From Jacaranda mimosifolia (Eukaryota; Streptophyta; Magnoliopsida; Lamiales; Bignoniaceae), in contig CM032129.1 of NCBI GenBank assembly GCA_018894105.1, forward strand, positions 29,157,468 to 29,221,467: a stretch of DNA of 64,000 bases. Direction: 5' to 3'. Under the pieces are notes generated by a model that made no database searches, was not told the DNA's origin, and worked only from the letters and a program-made list of their open reading frames with translations. Shown one piece after another: positions 13,199 to 25,900 of the stretch; positions within the stretch are counted from its first letter, which is position 1, and every line of letters begins with the position of its first letter. The position numbers were made by a program, and so were the translations under genes.

Positions 13199-13490
13199 AT
13201 TATAGGGAATGTTTGGTTATGTTTTTTTCAAAATAAAATTATTTTGGAGAAATATAACTAAATATATTCTTATTTTTCCTCCAAAACTTTTACTTTTTAA
13301 TATATATACATATATATATTTTATTATTATTCTAACAATAAAAAAATCATTCATTTTCATTTCACTCCAAAAATCCAACAAAAAATATTGATTTGATTGC
13401 TACAATAAAAAATGTCTCCCCTCGAAACATAAACAAACATACTAAAATACAACTTTCACATTTTTTAATAATTTATTCTCCCAAAATACA
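13199..13490 (-). mobile_element. MITE of the TTTGGTTAT-ended family, copy 2
   Basis: Read on the - strand it repeats the internal order of the 8786-9122 element: TATTTTGGGAGAATAAATTA, then GTTTGTTTATGTTTCGAGGG, then the TTTTTGGAGTGAAATGAAAA block and a TA-repeat. It ends in CATAACCAAACATTCCC on the - strand. Target duplications were not confirmed. Confidence 0.45.
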
Positions 13491-14286
13491 TGATATGCTA
13501 TTGGATTGAGTTAAACTTGGTGCAAATAAATCATATTATCAAAAAACAAAATATTGAAATCTAATTGAATTTATTTAATTACGTGGTCTCTGGTGAGTAA
13601 ACAATTTAAGTCATTAATATACAAATGAGGATCAACTTATTGCAACAACTTTGTTTAATTGTAGGTTTTATACATTCGCTGTGTTTAATAAGTGTAATAT
13701 TTAGGCTTTATCAAGGGTATTTGCGACTAGTTATAAAGTGTTTAATATGCTAAATTATGGCGATGGACCCAAATCAAATTAGTTCAGAGACCGCATTGTA
13801 GCTATAATTAAGGTCTAATCAAATATCATCTTTTGAGGTGAAATTAATAATCCTATCTGGTATATTAGCAAGGAAAATTACTAAATTACTCTCAATTTTT
13901 AATGACAAATGACCAATACACCTTCAATTTAAATGCAATTAAAAAAATTGAGGCTGAAGTTTGTCTGTAAATGACAACAAACTTTTGCTACCTAGATGCC
14001 ATTTATTTATTTGGCATCAAATGTTTTCTAGCGCTTTGGAGGCAAAGTTAATCTTACTCATCAAACAAGGTACAAGAATATGAAAGATTATCCCAATCCT
14101 TATAATAAATAACAGATTGATACTACACAATTATTTGATCTTGGATATCAAATGCGGCTATTACATACCAACAAAATAACATTTTATTGATTAGTATATG
14201 AATATTAATTAACTAAGTTGACAAAATTTTCTTTAGAACAACGATAAAATGCACATGATTATCATAGTAAAATTTTAATTTTTTAA
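13491..14286. other. Intergenic DNA, no gene seen
   Basis: AT-rich sequence without recognisable coding, RNA or repeat structure. Confidence 0.4.
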
Positions 14287-15131
14287 GGGCTCGTTTGTTT
14301 TTATTTTTTGAATTCATTTTCATTTTTTGTTGAAAATAAAAATAAAAAGCCATCAACTTCTCCCTCAATTTCACAGATATTCTCATTCTCAAAATATTCT
14401 TCCAAATAAACTCTTAGGCTATGTTCACTAATGTTTTGGGGAATATTTTCCCAACTCCCAAAATAATTCCAAAAAACATACACATTCTCCAATCATTTTT
14501 TCAAAAAAAAAAAAAAAATTTATACCTAAGAAATCATCAAAATTCAATCTAAAAAAGATCATACACACTACCCTAACCCTACCTTGACACTACCTAACAC
14601 TCAATTATATATATATATATATACACACCATCAAAAAATATATATATACATACACACATTATATAAAAAAAAAAAAAAAACTTCCTACAAACCGAACAAA
14701 GAAGTAATTGATTTGACATCTACAGTAAATTTTGTCCCCCACCAAAACATTAACAAACAAACAACTCATTCTTAATTCATTTTTTCTATTTTCCCAAAAT
14801 ATAAACAAACACTTGACACTTTTTCCAAGTTTTCTCCCAAAAATTCATTCTCCCAATTTTTTTTCTAGAAAATGGCCAAAATACTAGTGAATAAGCCCTT
14901 ACATTCTCTCTCTATTTTCACTTTTAATCACTTTTTATTTTTTTATACTCACATTTGCATGATTTTAATATAAAAAATACTATTTTTTCAAATACAACTC
15001 ATTTTCAACAATACATAATTATTACATTTTAAACAAAATATTCAAATAATATTTTATTTTTATAACTAATTTTTTATTATTTTTTTATCAAAAAATAAAA
15101 ATAACTCCAAAAGATAAATTCAAACACCGTA
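14287..15131. mobile_element. MITE carrying a second MITE inside it
   Basis: The left end GGGCTCGTTTGTTTTTATTT pairs imperfectly with the reverse complement of the right end (TACGGTGTTTGAATTTATC). TAA lies outside both ends (14284-14286 and 15132-15134). A second copy in opposite orientation lies at 11455-11825. A different element (14417-14898) interrupts it; without that insertion the host element would be about 360 bp. Confidence 0.6.
14417..14898. mobile_element. Nested MITE with TTA target duplication
   Basis: The left end reads GGCTATGTTCACTAATGTTT and the right end, reverse complemented, reads GGGCTTATTCACTAGTATTT, an imperfect terminal inverted repeat. TTA is present on both sides (14414-14416 and 14899-14901), and joining the flanks restores the outer element. 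Internal text (CATCTACAGTAAATTTTGTC and AACAAACAAAC) relates it to the 8786-9122 family. 482 bp with no coding capacity. Confidence 0.7.
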
Positions 15132-15134
15132 TAA

Positions 15135-16247
15135 ATATAACAAATTATATCAACGCACCAAATATTAGTTATAGAATAATTTACAATATAAATATACAAA
15201 TCAAAGCCGATATGAATGTGATTTGACTCAACAGAAATGACACGTATATATATAATAATGCAAAAGGTACCACAAAACCCTTTTTAGGACCATTGAAAAA
15301 AATATTATGGACAGAAAAGCAAGTCATCGAGCAAGGGTTGGAATGTTCTTGAAATGCAGCAAAACTGACAAAAACATTTATTCATCTGCAAACATTTTCA
15401 TACATACGAACCGGATATACTTGTAATTAATTAATAATACTTGAAGATATGTACGTACGTACGTATTTTGTTTCATTCAAAGGAAGCTGCAGTACTGTAT
15501 TCGCCAGACTATTTTTTCAGACAGAAATACCACTATTCCACTAATGTTGATATCTCCTCACTGTCATCGGATAAGTGGAAAGGAGATTCCTCGACGACTC
15601 TCCATGATAATGTTGTAATATATTTTGTAAGGTGAAAATTAAAATAGAATGTGAATATTTGACAGAAGGGACATTTGGACTGCCCCACAAATCACCAGCT
15701 TTAAAGTTGAGTACTCTTCATTTTCTTTTTCTTTTTCTTTTTTTTTTCCTCTTTTTTTTCTTTTTTTTTTTCCCTCAGGTAAATAAATGCTTTTTCTTCC
15801 TGTTTTCATGAGTTCTAAGTCTATTATTTGGGATTACATTAATATTCATATTAATAGGCTCTTTGAAGAGCTAATTTTGTTACTAAAAAGGTGTTGAGTT
15901 GATGTAGCTGGTTTGAGAAGATAATCAGTCACATTGAATTTAAAATACAGTCCAAAATTTTATTGGAGGTAGATGATTCATGGATCGTGAACTTTTTTTC
16001 TCAAGAAAAGTAATGATTGTATTTTGGGGACAAGTATCAACTAATTATATGCGGACCGCCGTGGTAAGACATACGATAATGCAAGTATTATTCGGAACGA
16101 TTAGGTATAAAATGTCTGTGGGTGACTCTTTTAAGTCGATCATTAAGTTTTCAAGCCTCAACCCATTTATTTAAGAATTTTTATTGTTTAAGAGGTTCCA
16201 AATGTAGGAGAACTAGAAATGCGAAGGCTATTATTGCTTGTGAGATT
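15135..16247. other. Intergenic DNA, no gene seen
   Basis: Contains a short CGTA run near 15450 and a T/C-rich tract at about 15718-15776. Open frames at 15441-15635 and 15980-16174 have no recognised motif and are judged chance. Confidence 0.4.
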
Positions 16248-16660
16248 GGGCCTTATATTTTGTATTTTAAAGATTTTGATGATGTTTTGGTGTTTTAGAG
16301 ATAAGAAAATGAAAAATAAAGTTGATTAGTTGTGAGGTTGTTTTGTAATGATTATAATGATGTGATTGGTTGATGTGATGTGAGATTTATTTTGTATTTT
16401 AAAGATTTTGATGATGTTTTGGTGTCTTAGAGATAAGAGTATGAGATAAAACTGTGATTGATTGTGGGATTGTTTTGTAATAATTATAATAATGTGATTG
16501 GTTGATATGATGTGAGATTTATTTTGTATTTTAGAGATTTTGAGGATGTTTTGACGTTTTAAAGATAAGAGAATGAGATAAAGTTGTGATTGATTGGGGG
16601 GTTGTTTTATAATGATTATAATGATGTGATTTGTTGATGTGATGTGAGATTATTTTTGAA
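16248..16660. repeat. Tandem array, about 132-bp unit, about 3 copies
   Basis: The block AAAGATTTTGATGATGTTTT begins at about 16270 and returns at 16402 and, in mutated form, at 16534, giving a 132-bp step twice. Within each unit the order is constant: TTTTGTATTTT, GATGTTTTGG, AGAGATAAGA, GTGATTGATTG, TTGTTTTGTAAT, ATGATGTGATTGGTTGAT. Purine-rich on this strand and not coding. Confidence 0.7.
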
Positions 16661-17558
16661 ATATGAAGATTGGTTTGTGAGTTTTGGTTTTTAAATTTGT
16701 TTGTGATTTATATAGTTAAAAAATATATAAATAATTAATAAATATATTAATTTAACAAATATTTCTAGTTTTTTAAAAAATAGACCATAAATTAATTTGG
16801 TTGTACGAAAGGAGGTAGAAAACAAATAATTTTTTTAACAAATTAATTCCGATATATTTTGTAATTAACCTGCTAGGGTGGGATTACATTTTTGTTAAAA
16901 TATAATTAGAACAATATATGGAAAAAATTGCGTGCCATCCAAAATGAATGATATTAAATGTGTTGTTTTTTTTATACGGTTTATAATAGGTAAAAAAAAC
17001 AAATAGAATTTTTGAAAATTGATTTCGGCAAAATAAATTATAAATTTAATACATAGATTAATTTTTCATTATAAAATATATTAGAAATATTCCTTCTTAT
17101 ATTTGAGAGTATATCCAGGACAAATGAATATTTTGTTTATATCAATTGCCAAAGTGATTTGCGTGTAAGTCGGTTAATTGGAAATTTATTAAATATAATA
17201 TAAAGTAAGAAAGAAAATCACAAATTTATGTGTTGTGCACAAATAATTTATGAAATTCGTTATTTATTTTATATTTTAATAGTTTATTATAAAATAATTT
17301 AAGTAGTAATTTTGGTTGTCTTCTTTTGCCACATAAAGTCAACGATATTTGAATCTTACACACAAAAATTTCTTTTCTTTTTTTCTTTTTGGCAAAATGT
17401 AGTTTTGTTTTGGTAATATATTTGCGGAAAAATAAAGGGGGATGGACGAGACGTGAATAAAGTCGAGATTTAGTAAATAATTGTGATTGAAAGAAATTGA
17501 GATAAGGGAGATCGAATGAATAATAGGGCTTAGGGGGTGTCTGTTGATTACCTGTGGG
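16661..17558. other. Intergenic DNA, no gene seen
   Basis: AT-rich sequence. The open frames on the - strand at 17226-17603 overlap repeat DNA and show no known domain. Confidence 0.4.
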
Positions 17559-17905
17559 TAGGATCGCAATCAAGTCAAGTCGAGTCGAGTTGAGTTTGGG
17601 CAAAATTTTTGAGTTCGATGAGCCTAAAATTTAAAGCTCCAACTCGGCTCGATAAAGCTCGAATTGATAAATGAATTGTAAAAAACTACAAATTCGAACT
17701 CAAAATAAAAAAATAATAATTTAATATATATATTAATAAAATAAAATCTAATTATATACTGACTCGCGAGCCTCGAGCATAGTTACAGACGGCTCGAGAT
17801 CGACTCAAATTAGAGTTCGAGCTCGATTCAACTTGACTCAAGCTTAAACTATGTCAAGCTCGACTAATGAAATTTGTGAGCCGACTCGACTTTTTTGTAC
17901 TCCTA
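17559..17905. mobile_element. hAT-like non-autonomous element rich in GAGCTCG words
   Basis: The left end TAGGATCGCAATCAAG and the reverse complement of the right end, TAGGAGTACAAAAAAG, both start TAGG and run into CGAGTCG. The 8-bp flanks CCTGTGGG (17551-17558) and CCTATTGG (17906-17913) match at 6 of 8 positions. The interior is full of AGCTCGA and GAGTCGA words in both orientations, a common design in plant hAT derivatives. No coding capacity. Confidence 0.55.
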
Positions 17906-19504
17906 CCTATTGGACTTATTTTTAAATTGCACAACCAAGCATATATTGACCGAAAAACATGTTTCAAGGACCAAGGAATGAGATCAAACCTCATAGGCAA
18001 TCGCAGCGTTGTTTTCCTCCCTTTCACCCCACTATCCTTCTCTTTCTTTTTCTTTGGAAGAAAATGCATATCGGAATACAATCTATATATATAGTTTTAT
18101 TTTTTATTTATAAAAATTGTTTGATTTACAATCCATAAAAAATTTTTGATTTATAATAAAAAGGTTGAGAGAATGGAAAGAAAAATGAGTTTTATTTTTT
18201 GATTTATAAAAATTAAAAACTAATTGGATAATTGAAAAGTAATATCAAAAGCATAAAACAATAATAAACGAACAAGAAATAAGTATTAAGAAAAATATAA
18301 GAAAAAGACAAGAAGAAATTTTACAATATCTGTGCATGCTTTTTGAAAGTGATTAATTTTAGAGATAGTGGGAAAAGTAGCTAATAGTAAAAGTAACAAT
18401 ATTTGGAAATCAAGTAAAGAAATTGTTAAAAATGTTGAATAAGAATCTGTCTTGTAACAATAAATTCACCTCTAGCTAATTTTAAACTTTAGAAGTATTG
18501 CAACGTAGAATTATCAAATTAAACTTAAATATTTAATAGAAAATCATGAGTCAGAAAAGCACCTCTAACTTTACTTTTACTCTATTTTAAGTAACTAGAA
18601 ACAGTAAAAAAAACAAAAAACAAAATCTCCATGTCTTTTCTTCAAAAAAGAAGTATAAAAGTTGAAACATTGTTTGGTATTGTTCCTTCAAATTGTTTCT
18701 CAATTGGGGAAAAATACCAACTATGTGCATCCTTGATGTTACAATCCAAAACACAATAAATTATTTTTAATATATTTTCACCCACTAGCCCTAATCTCAT
18801 TCCCCCAAAAAATTAGTTATTACACACACACACACACACATATATATATATTACACTTACTACAAGTATACATACGAAAAAATATGAAAATACAATTTCA
18901 CACTATTAATTCAACACAATTTTACTGAATTGACGTTTACAATAAAAAATATTTTCTCCTAAAATAAAATTAAAATATTTATCTTTATTTTTAAATGATC
19001 TTAACCTTCTTTCAAATAAAATCAAACATACACTATATTTCTAACCCCATTCCCAGAATATTTTTTCCGAAACATTTTCAAGAACACCACCAAGGAAACC
19101 CCAAGCAAAAGGGTTTCTGTATATGTAGAAGATGCGAGAATCTACACGGTGGAAATTGGAAAAGAAAGAAACAAAATTAATTAACAAACAGGACTTTACA
19201 ATGTTTTTGTGGGAGGTGTTTGCCTGTGTAAATTGGAATGAGACAACTTATATGTGATTATTTGCTGTCAACATGTCTTTGTTTAATCCGGATAAGATCG
19301 GATGGGATTAATTTTTCGGGACACCACAGACCATAGGGCCAAGTGAATAGTTGCATGCTGTGGTAACTTCAATGCTTATCATATTTTTTGTCCATGTTTG
19401 TGTTCAAGTGGCTATGCAAAGATCCATTACAACTGTTGCCGAGCCTTGTTATGTGGGCATGTGATTTTAGCAGGGGCGACGTGGGGGTCGGAGCAATCTA
19501 GATA
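17906..19504. other. Intergenic DNA with a probable decayed MITE
   Basis: No gene is seen. About 18660-19085 has the GTTTGGTATTGTTCC and GACGTTTACAATAAAAAATA words of the TTTGGTTAT-ended MITE family, but its ends could not be fixed. A CA/TA microsatellite lies at about 18823-18850. Short open frames around 17854-18094 and 18995-19180 look accidental. Confidence 0.4.
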
Positions 19505-19945
19505 TACTACAAAAAAATATAATATTAGTGACAAAATAATAAGTGATAAAGTAAATGTTGTCACTAATATCATGTATTAAGTGATAATAGTTTTTATTTT
19601 GTCACTAATGATGATTTTAAGTGACAATATTATTTTTTATCTTGTCGTAATATGACGTAATAGTGACAAAAATTAATATTTTAAATTGTCACAATTAATA
19701 ATTAGTGACAACCTAGTGACAATAAAAATTGCCACTAGAATTTGTGACAAGATTTTCATTGTCACCATAGGTGTGTCACTGATTATCTATGGTGACAACT
19801 TAAATACTATTTTTGTCACTATTTAGTTTGTAAATATCATTAAAGTGACAAAATTAAATCTTTTGTCACCTAATATACATAATTAGTGACAATTTTTGTA
19901 TTGTCATTTACTCTTTTGTCACCAATTTATCTTTTTCTTTTAGTG
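19505..19945. mobile_element. CACTA-type MITE, GTGACA-rich, copy A
   Basis: The left end is TACTACAAAAAAATAT (canonical CACTA with the first base changed) and the right end is CTTTTTCTTTTAGTG. ATA lies outside both ends (19502-19504 and 19946-19948), the 3-bp duplication expected of CACTA elements. The 441-bp interior repeats GTGACA/TGTCAC motifs about every 30-50 bp, giving strong fold-back potential. It is the reverse-orientation relative of 49107-49560 and relative of 7338-7890. Confidence 0.8.
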
Positions 19946-19948
19946 ATA

Positions 19949-20919
19949 ACACCGATCCTAGCCTTAGATTAGGGGTGGTTTTAGGTTGCGGGAGTACCCA
20001 AATTAGATTGTGGACGATTTATCTGCCCTAAAAAGGGGGGAATCCATTACAACTATTCAAAAATGATTGATTTTGAGTCAAACTCACCCTAAAAGTTAGG
20101 TCAACAGGTGAAAAATGTTCAAAACTATATATAGAGATCACAACTTATTTATTTTATCGATATATGACACTAACATGTGGACTATGTCTATACAGTTGTA
20201 ATTAAAAAAAAAAGTTTCTTGCGTTGTTTTCTTCTATAAGGGTTTAGTATGGAATAAATCAAGCTTTTGATTTTAGTATATTATTTCTAACTAGTCTTTT
20301 GAATTGTTCATTGTATTTGATTTCTTAAAGGATGTTTTATTGAGTTTATTCAGAAGATTTTATAAATTTATATATCTTATTATATATATGTTATTGGTGT
20401 TTATAAGATGTTGAATCTTATTTTAAAAATAAACTCTTAAAATATTTTAGAATAAAATTTTAGAAATTATGAAATGTTAATAAATAATAATAGTAGTTCT
20501 GTAATTGTTATTGTTAAAATGAAATAAATTAACTATTAAAATTTCAAAATACCTAAGAAACTCCTTAACATCAAATAAGAGGTGATAAGGTTTTTCTTAA
20601 AGAAATTTTATTAAATATTTTATAAATTATATATCGAACATCTTATATAGTATTTTAAAAAGTTTATTAACTTATCCAAATGAACACCTTGCAAGTATAA
20701 CTGATTAATTCACAATATAAAAGTGCATGCAACACCGTACAACAAACCCATTTTCCAAATGCCTATTAGTCACACTCTTAAGCTGACTTCATTGGTTTGA
20801 AGTCAAATACTTCTAACATTCATTATTTGATCAATACAAATGAATGGATGGATTTAACAGTTATGACAGTACTTAGTCTAAATCACTTCAATTAAATTCC
20901 CAAAGGATGCTGCTCGTGA
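19949..20919. other. Intergenic DNA, no gene seen
   Basis: AT-rich sequence with no coding, RNA or repeat structure that I can support. Confidence 0.4.
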
Positions 20920-21258
20920 CACTACGAAAAAACTGCTACGAAATATAACTACAAATTATAGTTACGAATTTTTATAACAAATGTAATTTTTTTTAATTAT
21001 AATTAATAAAAATTATGAATGATCAATTCATCGCTAGCATTATACGTTTGAAATATAACATATTAACTATGCATTATCCATAGAAAAATTAAGATATTTA
21101 CAAAAAAGAATGATTATTAGCTACGAATTGCTCTTATAGAGCATAAGCTACAAAAGAGTATCAATTTCGAACTTCGTTAGAATAATTTTGTAGCAAATCT
21201 ATGAATTTTTAGCATACCAACGAATTCGCCATAATTGATGCTCTAATTTTTTGTAGTA
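20920..21258. mobile_element. CACTA-like MITE of a GCTACGAA-rich family
   Basis: It begins CACTACGAAAAAACTGC and ends TAATTTTTTGTAGTA, a CACTA-type terminus with the last base changed. The 3-bp flanks are TGA and TAA, so the duplication is imperfect. The interior repeats GCTACGAA, GTTACGAA and TAGC words. A relative lies at about 27120-27440, sharing the CATAATTGATGCTCTAATTT region in slightly changed form. No coding capacity. Confidence 0.6.
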
Positions 21259-21261
21259 TAA

Positions 21262-22240
21262 GAAACACGCTACGGCAATCGTTAGGGTTCAAGCCTCAAG
21301 TTTGAAAAATTAAATTTTGATTATTTTTGTCTTGGACTGATTACATTCATTTTGTACTATCTCAAAATAAGAAAATATAATTTTTTAGGCTAATTTATAC
21401 TAAAGATATCATACTTTTGTATTCCCATAACTATAATTATCATTTTTGAATCTAAAATGCCTATTAATGTAAAAATAATTAAAATCCACTTAAATATTAT
21501 TATTTTCATCATTTCAAGATAATGGGTTGCACACTATATTAAATAATACATTTACAATAATTCATTGACTAATTTAATAGTATTTCTTCTATCTTTCTGA
21601 GATAATTTTATATTTAAATCAATTGTTATATCTTTATAATAAAAAAGATTTATGGACACGGTGATCAATATAACAAACTCCTTAATTCATAGATTATGCT
21701 ATATGTACTGCCCAATTAAATACATTCAAAATTATATTTCCATCAATATGCTACCTAAATTATAGTTTTTTTTTACTTATATAACTATTACCATATTGAG
21801 ATTTTCTTGAATTATTAGTCGTGTCCGTTAGATATATTGTCAATAAATCAACTTTTACAAGAATATTGTCAAATCAAACTATAAGCTAAGTATATATAAT
21901 TTAATTTAATAAAAAGCATTCTAAGATGCACAAGCTGATGGAGAGATTGTAATGGGGATGGGTAGGGCAAAGGGCCAAGAATCGGACAACATAGTAGCCA
22001 ATAATAAAAGTGTGGACAAATAGCTCAATACCAGTAGTGGCAGGTACAACATTATATTAGCACAGGATTTGTGATTCCGTGCCCCAAAAACCAACCCACC
22101 CAACCCCACCCCACCCCCCATTATCCGTCACCACATAAGACTTCACTAAACTACACCTCGATTTGATCGTTCATCACTCTTTCTTCACTTTTAACCAAAA
22201 CCCTCAAAAAAATTTCATCTTTCTCTCTCTCTAGCTTGCC
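21262..22240. other. Upstream region of the STM-like gene
   Basis: AT-rich sequence gives way after about 21930 to more mixed composition, including a C-rich stretch near 22086-22120. This is the likely proximal promoter zone of the KNOX gene on the + strand. No TATA box can be assigned without transcript data. The open frame on the - strand at 21921-22121 has no known motif. Confidence 0.4.
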
Positions 22241-22915
22241 AGTAATGGCAGTGATTCAGTGGCAGTGCAAGAAAAGAGAGCAAGAGTTTTCATTGGGAAG
22301 GTAAAAGGCCTTTGCCTCTAGACATAAACATGGCCAACTTCACTATCTCCTATACTCAAAATTGAAACCTATTTGCCCCCCCTCCCCCACACACACTACA
22401 CTCTTTCTCATCCCCTGCAAAAACTCTGCAAATCTCTCTCTAATTTCTGTTTGACACACAGAGAGAGGGAATGGGATTTTAATGCTTCTTGTTAATGACT
22501 AGAGAGAAGGATAACAGCGCCAGAAACCCCGTTTCCAAAGGCAAAAGATTAAAGAAAAAAACAACCTGAACAGGCTACTTTCTCAGGCCCATCCAAGAGA
22601 AAAAAGAACCCCTTCATCAACTGACTCCAGACTACCACTAACTACAACTACGACAGCAACAACTATTTAGGATTTTCTGTAAAAAGGCTGAACCAGTAAG
22701 CATAAAACTCGGGAGGCCCCTTCATAGGTTTACATTCTTTAAGAGAAAAAAAAGATTGCTTATGCGTGTGTACAACAGTAGGAGAGAGAGAGAGAGTAGA
22801 GAGAGATCATATAGGTGCATAATCTTTCGAGGGTTTTTAAGGGAAACTAAAGGGCACTAGCAGGAGGAGTAGAAGAGATTATACCCACAAGGCTTACAGA
22901 GAAACTGAGAGAAAA
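22241..22915 (+). promoter_or_regulatory. Candidate 5' leader of the STM-like gene with GAGA tract and uORFs
   Basis: The 675 bp before the KNOX start contain CT-rich tracts (about 22221-22234, 22433-22442) and a GA tract at about 22782-22806. GA tracts are bound by BBR/BPC factors that are known to regulate KNOX genes in plants. If transcription starts upstream, the leader holds several short ATG-initiated frames: 22243-ish (19 codons), 22495-22569 (24 codons) and 22762-22860 (32 codons, ending 55 nt before the main start). The extent of the leader is inferred, not observed. Confidence 0.45.
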
Positions 22916-25900
22916 ATGGAGGGTGGTGGGGGTGGAGGCGGTGGCTCAAGCAGCAATTATTGTCTGATGGCTTTTGGAGAAAACAATAATGGGTTTTGTC
23001 CTATAATAATGATGCCTCAAATGGCTTCTTCTCAGCCTAATCCGGACAGTGGAAATACCCTATTTCTTCCTCTTCCATCTGCTAATCATCAAGACCTAAA
23101 TCGCCACAGCAGCTCAGGTGGCGGTTCTTCTATGATGCTCGAAGAACAGCAGCAAAACCATAACAACAATACGAGCACAGGGTATTATTTCATGGATAGC
23201 ACTAATGATGCAGGCAGCTGCTCTGCAAAGGCGAAGATCATGGCTCATCCTCACTATCACCGCCTCTTGGCTGCTTATGCTAATTGTCAAAAGGTAAAAT
23301 TGATGTCTAAATATTACAAGATGTTCTCATCCTTAAACTAACTAAAAGATCATGATATCTTTAAAATTTGAGAGGTTTTAAAGCGTTTGTGTGTGTGGCT
23401 GTGTATTTCTCAGAGTGAGGGTTACCAAATTTGTTTTCCTGTATAAAACCCAGCTATTGCTCCCTTGGATGGAGTCAAGAGAGATTTTGCTAACAAAAAC
23501 CCTTTAAAAAGAGAGTGATGATAGGGACAGTTCTAAAATTTATAGATCATTATCTTTATGAGACTGATGGGGACTGTTGAGACAGATAGGAGCGCCGCCG
23601 GAAGTGGTGGCTAAACTTGAGGAAGCCTGCGCCTCCGCCGCCGCGATGGGCCGCCACGGCACAAGTGGCGTCGGCGAAGATCCGGCCCTCGACCAATTCA
23701 TGGAGGCCTACTGTGAAATGCTGGCAAAATATGAACAAGAACTCTCAAAACCCTTCAAAGAAGCCATGCTTTTTCTCTCAAGAATTGAGTGCCAGTTTAA
23801 GGCCATCACTCTATCCCCTTCTGGTTCTGGTGATAAATCCCTCTTCTCTCTTTTTCTATCTTCTCTTCTCTGTGTGTTTTCTCTTTTTATACTTGAACCG
23901 ATGATATTTATTCTTCTCAGATCTTACTGTTTGGGGTTAGATTACTGCTTGATTTTCGTGTGTTATGCATAATCAATGCCTGCATGTGCATGTTTCCAAG
24001 AAAATGGTGATTTCTATTTACTATAGAAGGAGAGTTTTTCCAGATGCAGTTTCTCCATTGTTTAATGGCTCTCTCTTTCTTCCACATTTATATATATGTA
24101 TTCTATGTTCACATTTACTATTATTTTTGCTTTCCCCTTTCTGGAACCCATTGCTGTTCCCTTTGTTTCACTATTATTCGCGTGAATCATTTGAAGGCAA
24201 AGTTGTCTGATTTATAACTCTTAGCTAGGTTTTACTAAATTGTTCAAGTTATATTCCACTTGTTTCCATTTTTATTAATTCTGAATGTTGCTTTCTTTCA
24301 GTAGTCCTGTTTGGTTCCTCTTTAATTTCATCTGGAAATTTTGTTCCTTATGCTTGTGATTCCCCTATGCACATAGGGAGCACCTGCTTGGATTTATAAT
24401 TTGATGCCAAACCCTCGTACATTTTTATTTTTATTCTTAAAAAAAAAAAAAAGTAAAGAGGGAACAAAGTAAGTTTGGTACTTAATCCTGGGAGCTTCAG
24501 ATTTTGTGCTCTTTCTGTCAAATAAAATAGTGCAGTTAATGCTTGGATGAAGCAAAGTGTGAAAAGGAAATATTGCAAAACCCGGCTTTAAAACAGGTCA
24601 AGCAATCTGATTTGGTTTGTATGTGGTAAGGCGCTTGTGTTCCTGTATTGCTGATAAGTCCAATTTTGAAATTTGGTAGCAAGTTTTATACGAAAATTGA
24701 GTATTATTTAATTGACATGTATCTTTAATTTGTTTCCACCGTATTTATTTGTTAATTTAATGTGTATCAATAATTATCACAACTCATTTCTAGATTGTTG
24801 TTTCATGAAATTTTAGATGGCTTAATGTGGTACTGATCAAGAAGTTTAGTGTCTTGAAATGTTATGGATTAAGTTGCCTGTACGAATAATAAGTATTCTA
24901 TTCATTTTATGCGTTGTTAGCTTTAATCTTTTGAAGGTAAAAAAATTGCCGCATGCCTACATCAAATTTTAGGTCTGTTGGGAGTTGGGAACAACATCTT
25001 TCTCGACCAATATATGATTTACTTATGTTCATATTCCACAGTGCCTATGTATGTTATCAAGTTTAAGGTTTAGTGGTGCAAGATTTCAAGTACGTTTATA
25101 ACTTCATTTGGTTACATGCCCTCCGGTTAACTGCAGAAGCCACCATAGAGTTTCTTGATGAATATATGTTTTTACTTATATTCCATGCCAGCTTTATGGT
25201 GGGGCATAAGCATAAATTTGGTCAACTATGTAAGGAAGACAGATAATGCCTATGGGCTATAAAGAAACCCTTGATGTACCTATTATATGCGGGATAAATC
25301 AATTGGAATGGAACAAGTATTCTTTTTTCTTTTTCAAAACTTAAAATTCTTCTGTTTTGAAAGAATGAATCAAACTTTACTGCATCAATATGGATAAAGA
25401 TTTATGCCTTAAACTGCCGTCAATCTCTACTGAAAGAAGCTTGTTGTTACAATTTGTTTCATTATTAATAATAATTAACTAGTCAAATTTGATGCATTAA
25501 TATGAATGGATGTTAAAATAGACTTCCAAAAAGTTGTTACTATGATGCTGTGATGTTTTCATTCTGCCACAGGTTGTGTTGAAGCAATGGAGAGAAATGG
25601 TTCATCCGAGGAAGAGGCTGATGTGAACAATAGTTTCATAGATCCTCAAGCCGAAGACGGCGAACTGAAAGGTCAGCTTTTACGGAAATACAGTGGATAT
25701 TTGGGCAGTCTCAAGCAGGAGTTCATGAAGAAAAGAAAGAAAGGAAAGCTGCCTAAAGAAGCCAGGCAACAACTACTCGACTGGTGGACCCGGCATTACA
25801 AATGGCCGTATCCATCGGTATGCATATAATCTCATGATCTGGTTAATCCCTTATTGGTTTTGCATTCTTTGCCTTGGCTATTATATTATTCTTTAAAATT

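Noticed and set aside
12908..13391. Overlapping open frames of 117 and 60 codons
   Set aside because: AT-rich Ile/Lys/Phe/Tyr content and overlap with a MITE; no domain.
23965..24210. 81-codon frame in the STM-like intron 2
   Set aside because: Entirely within an intron defined by clear GT-AG sites and reading frame; low-complexity Leu/Phe/Ser.
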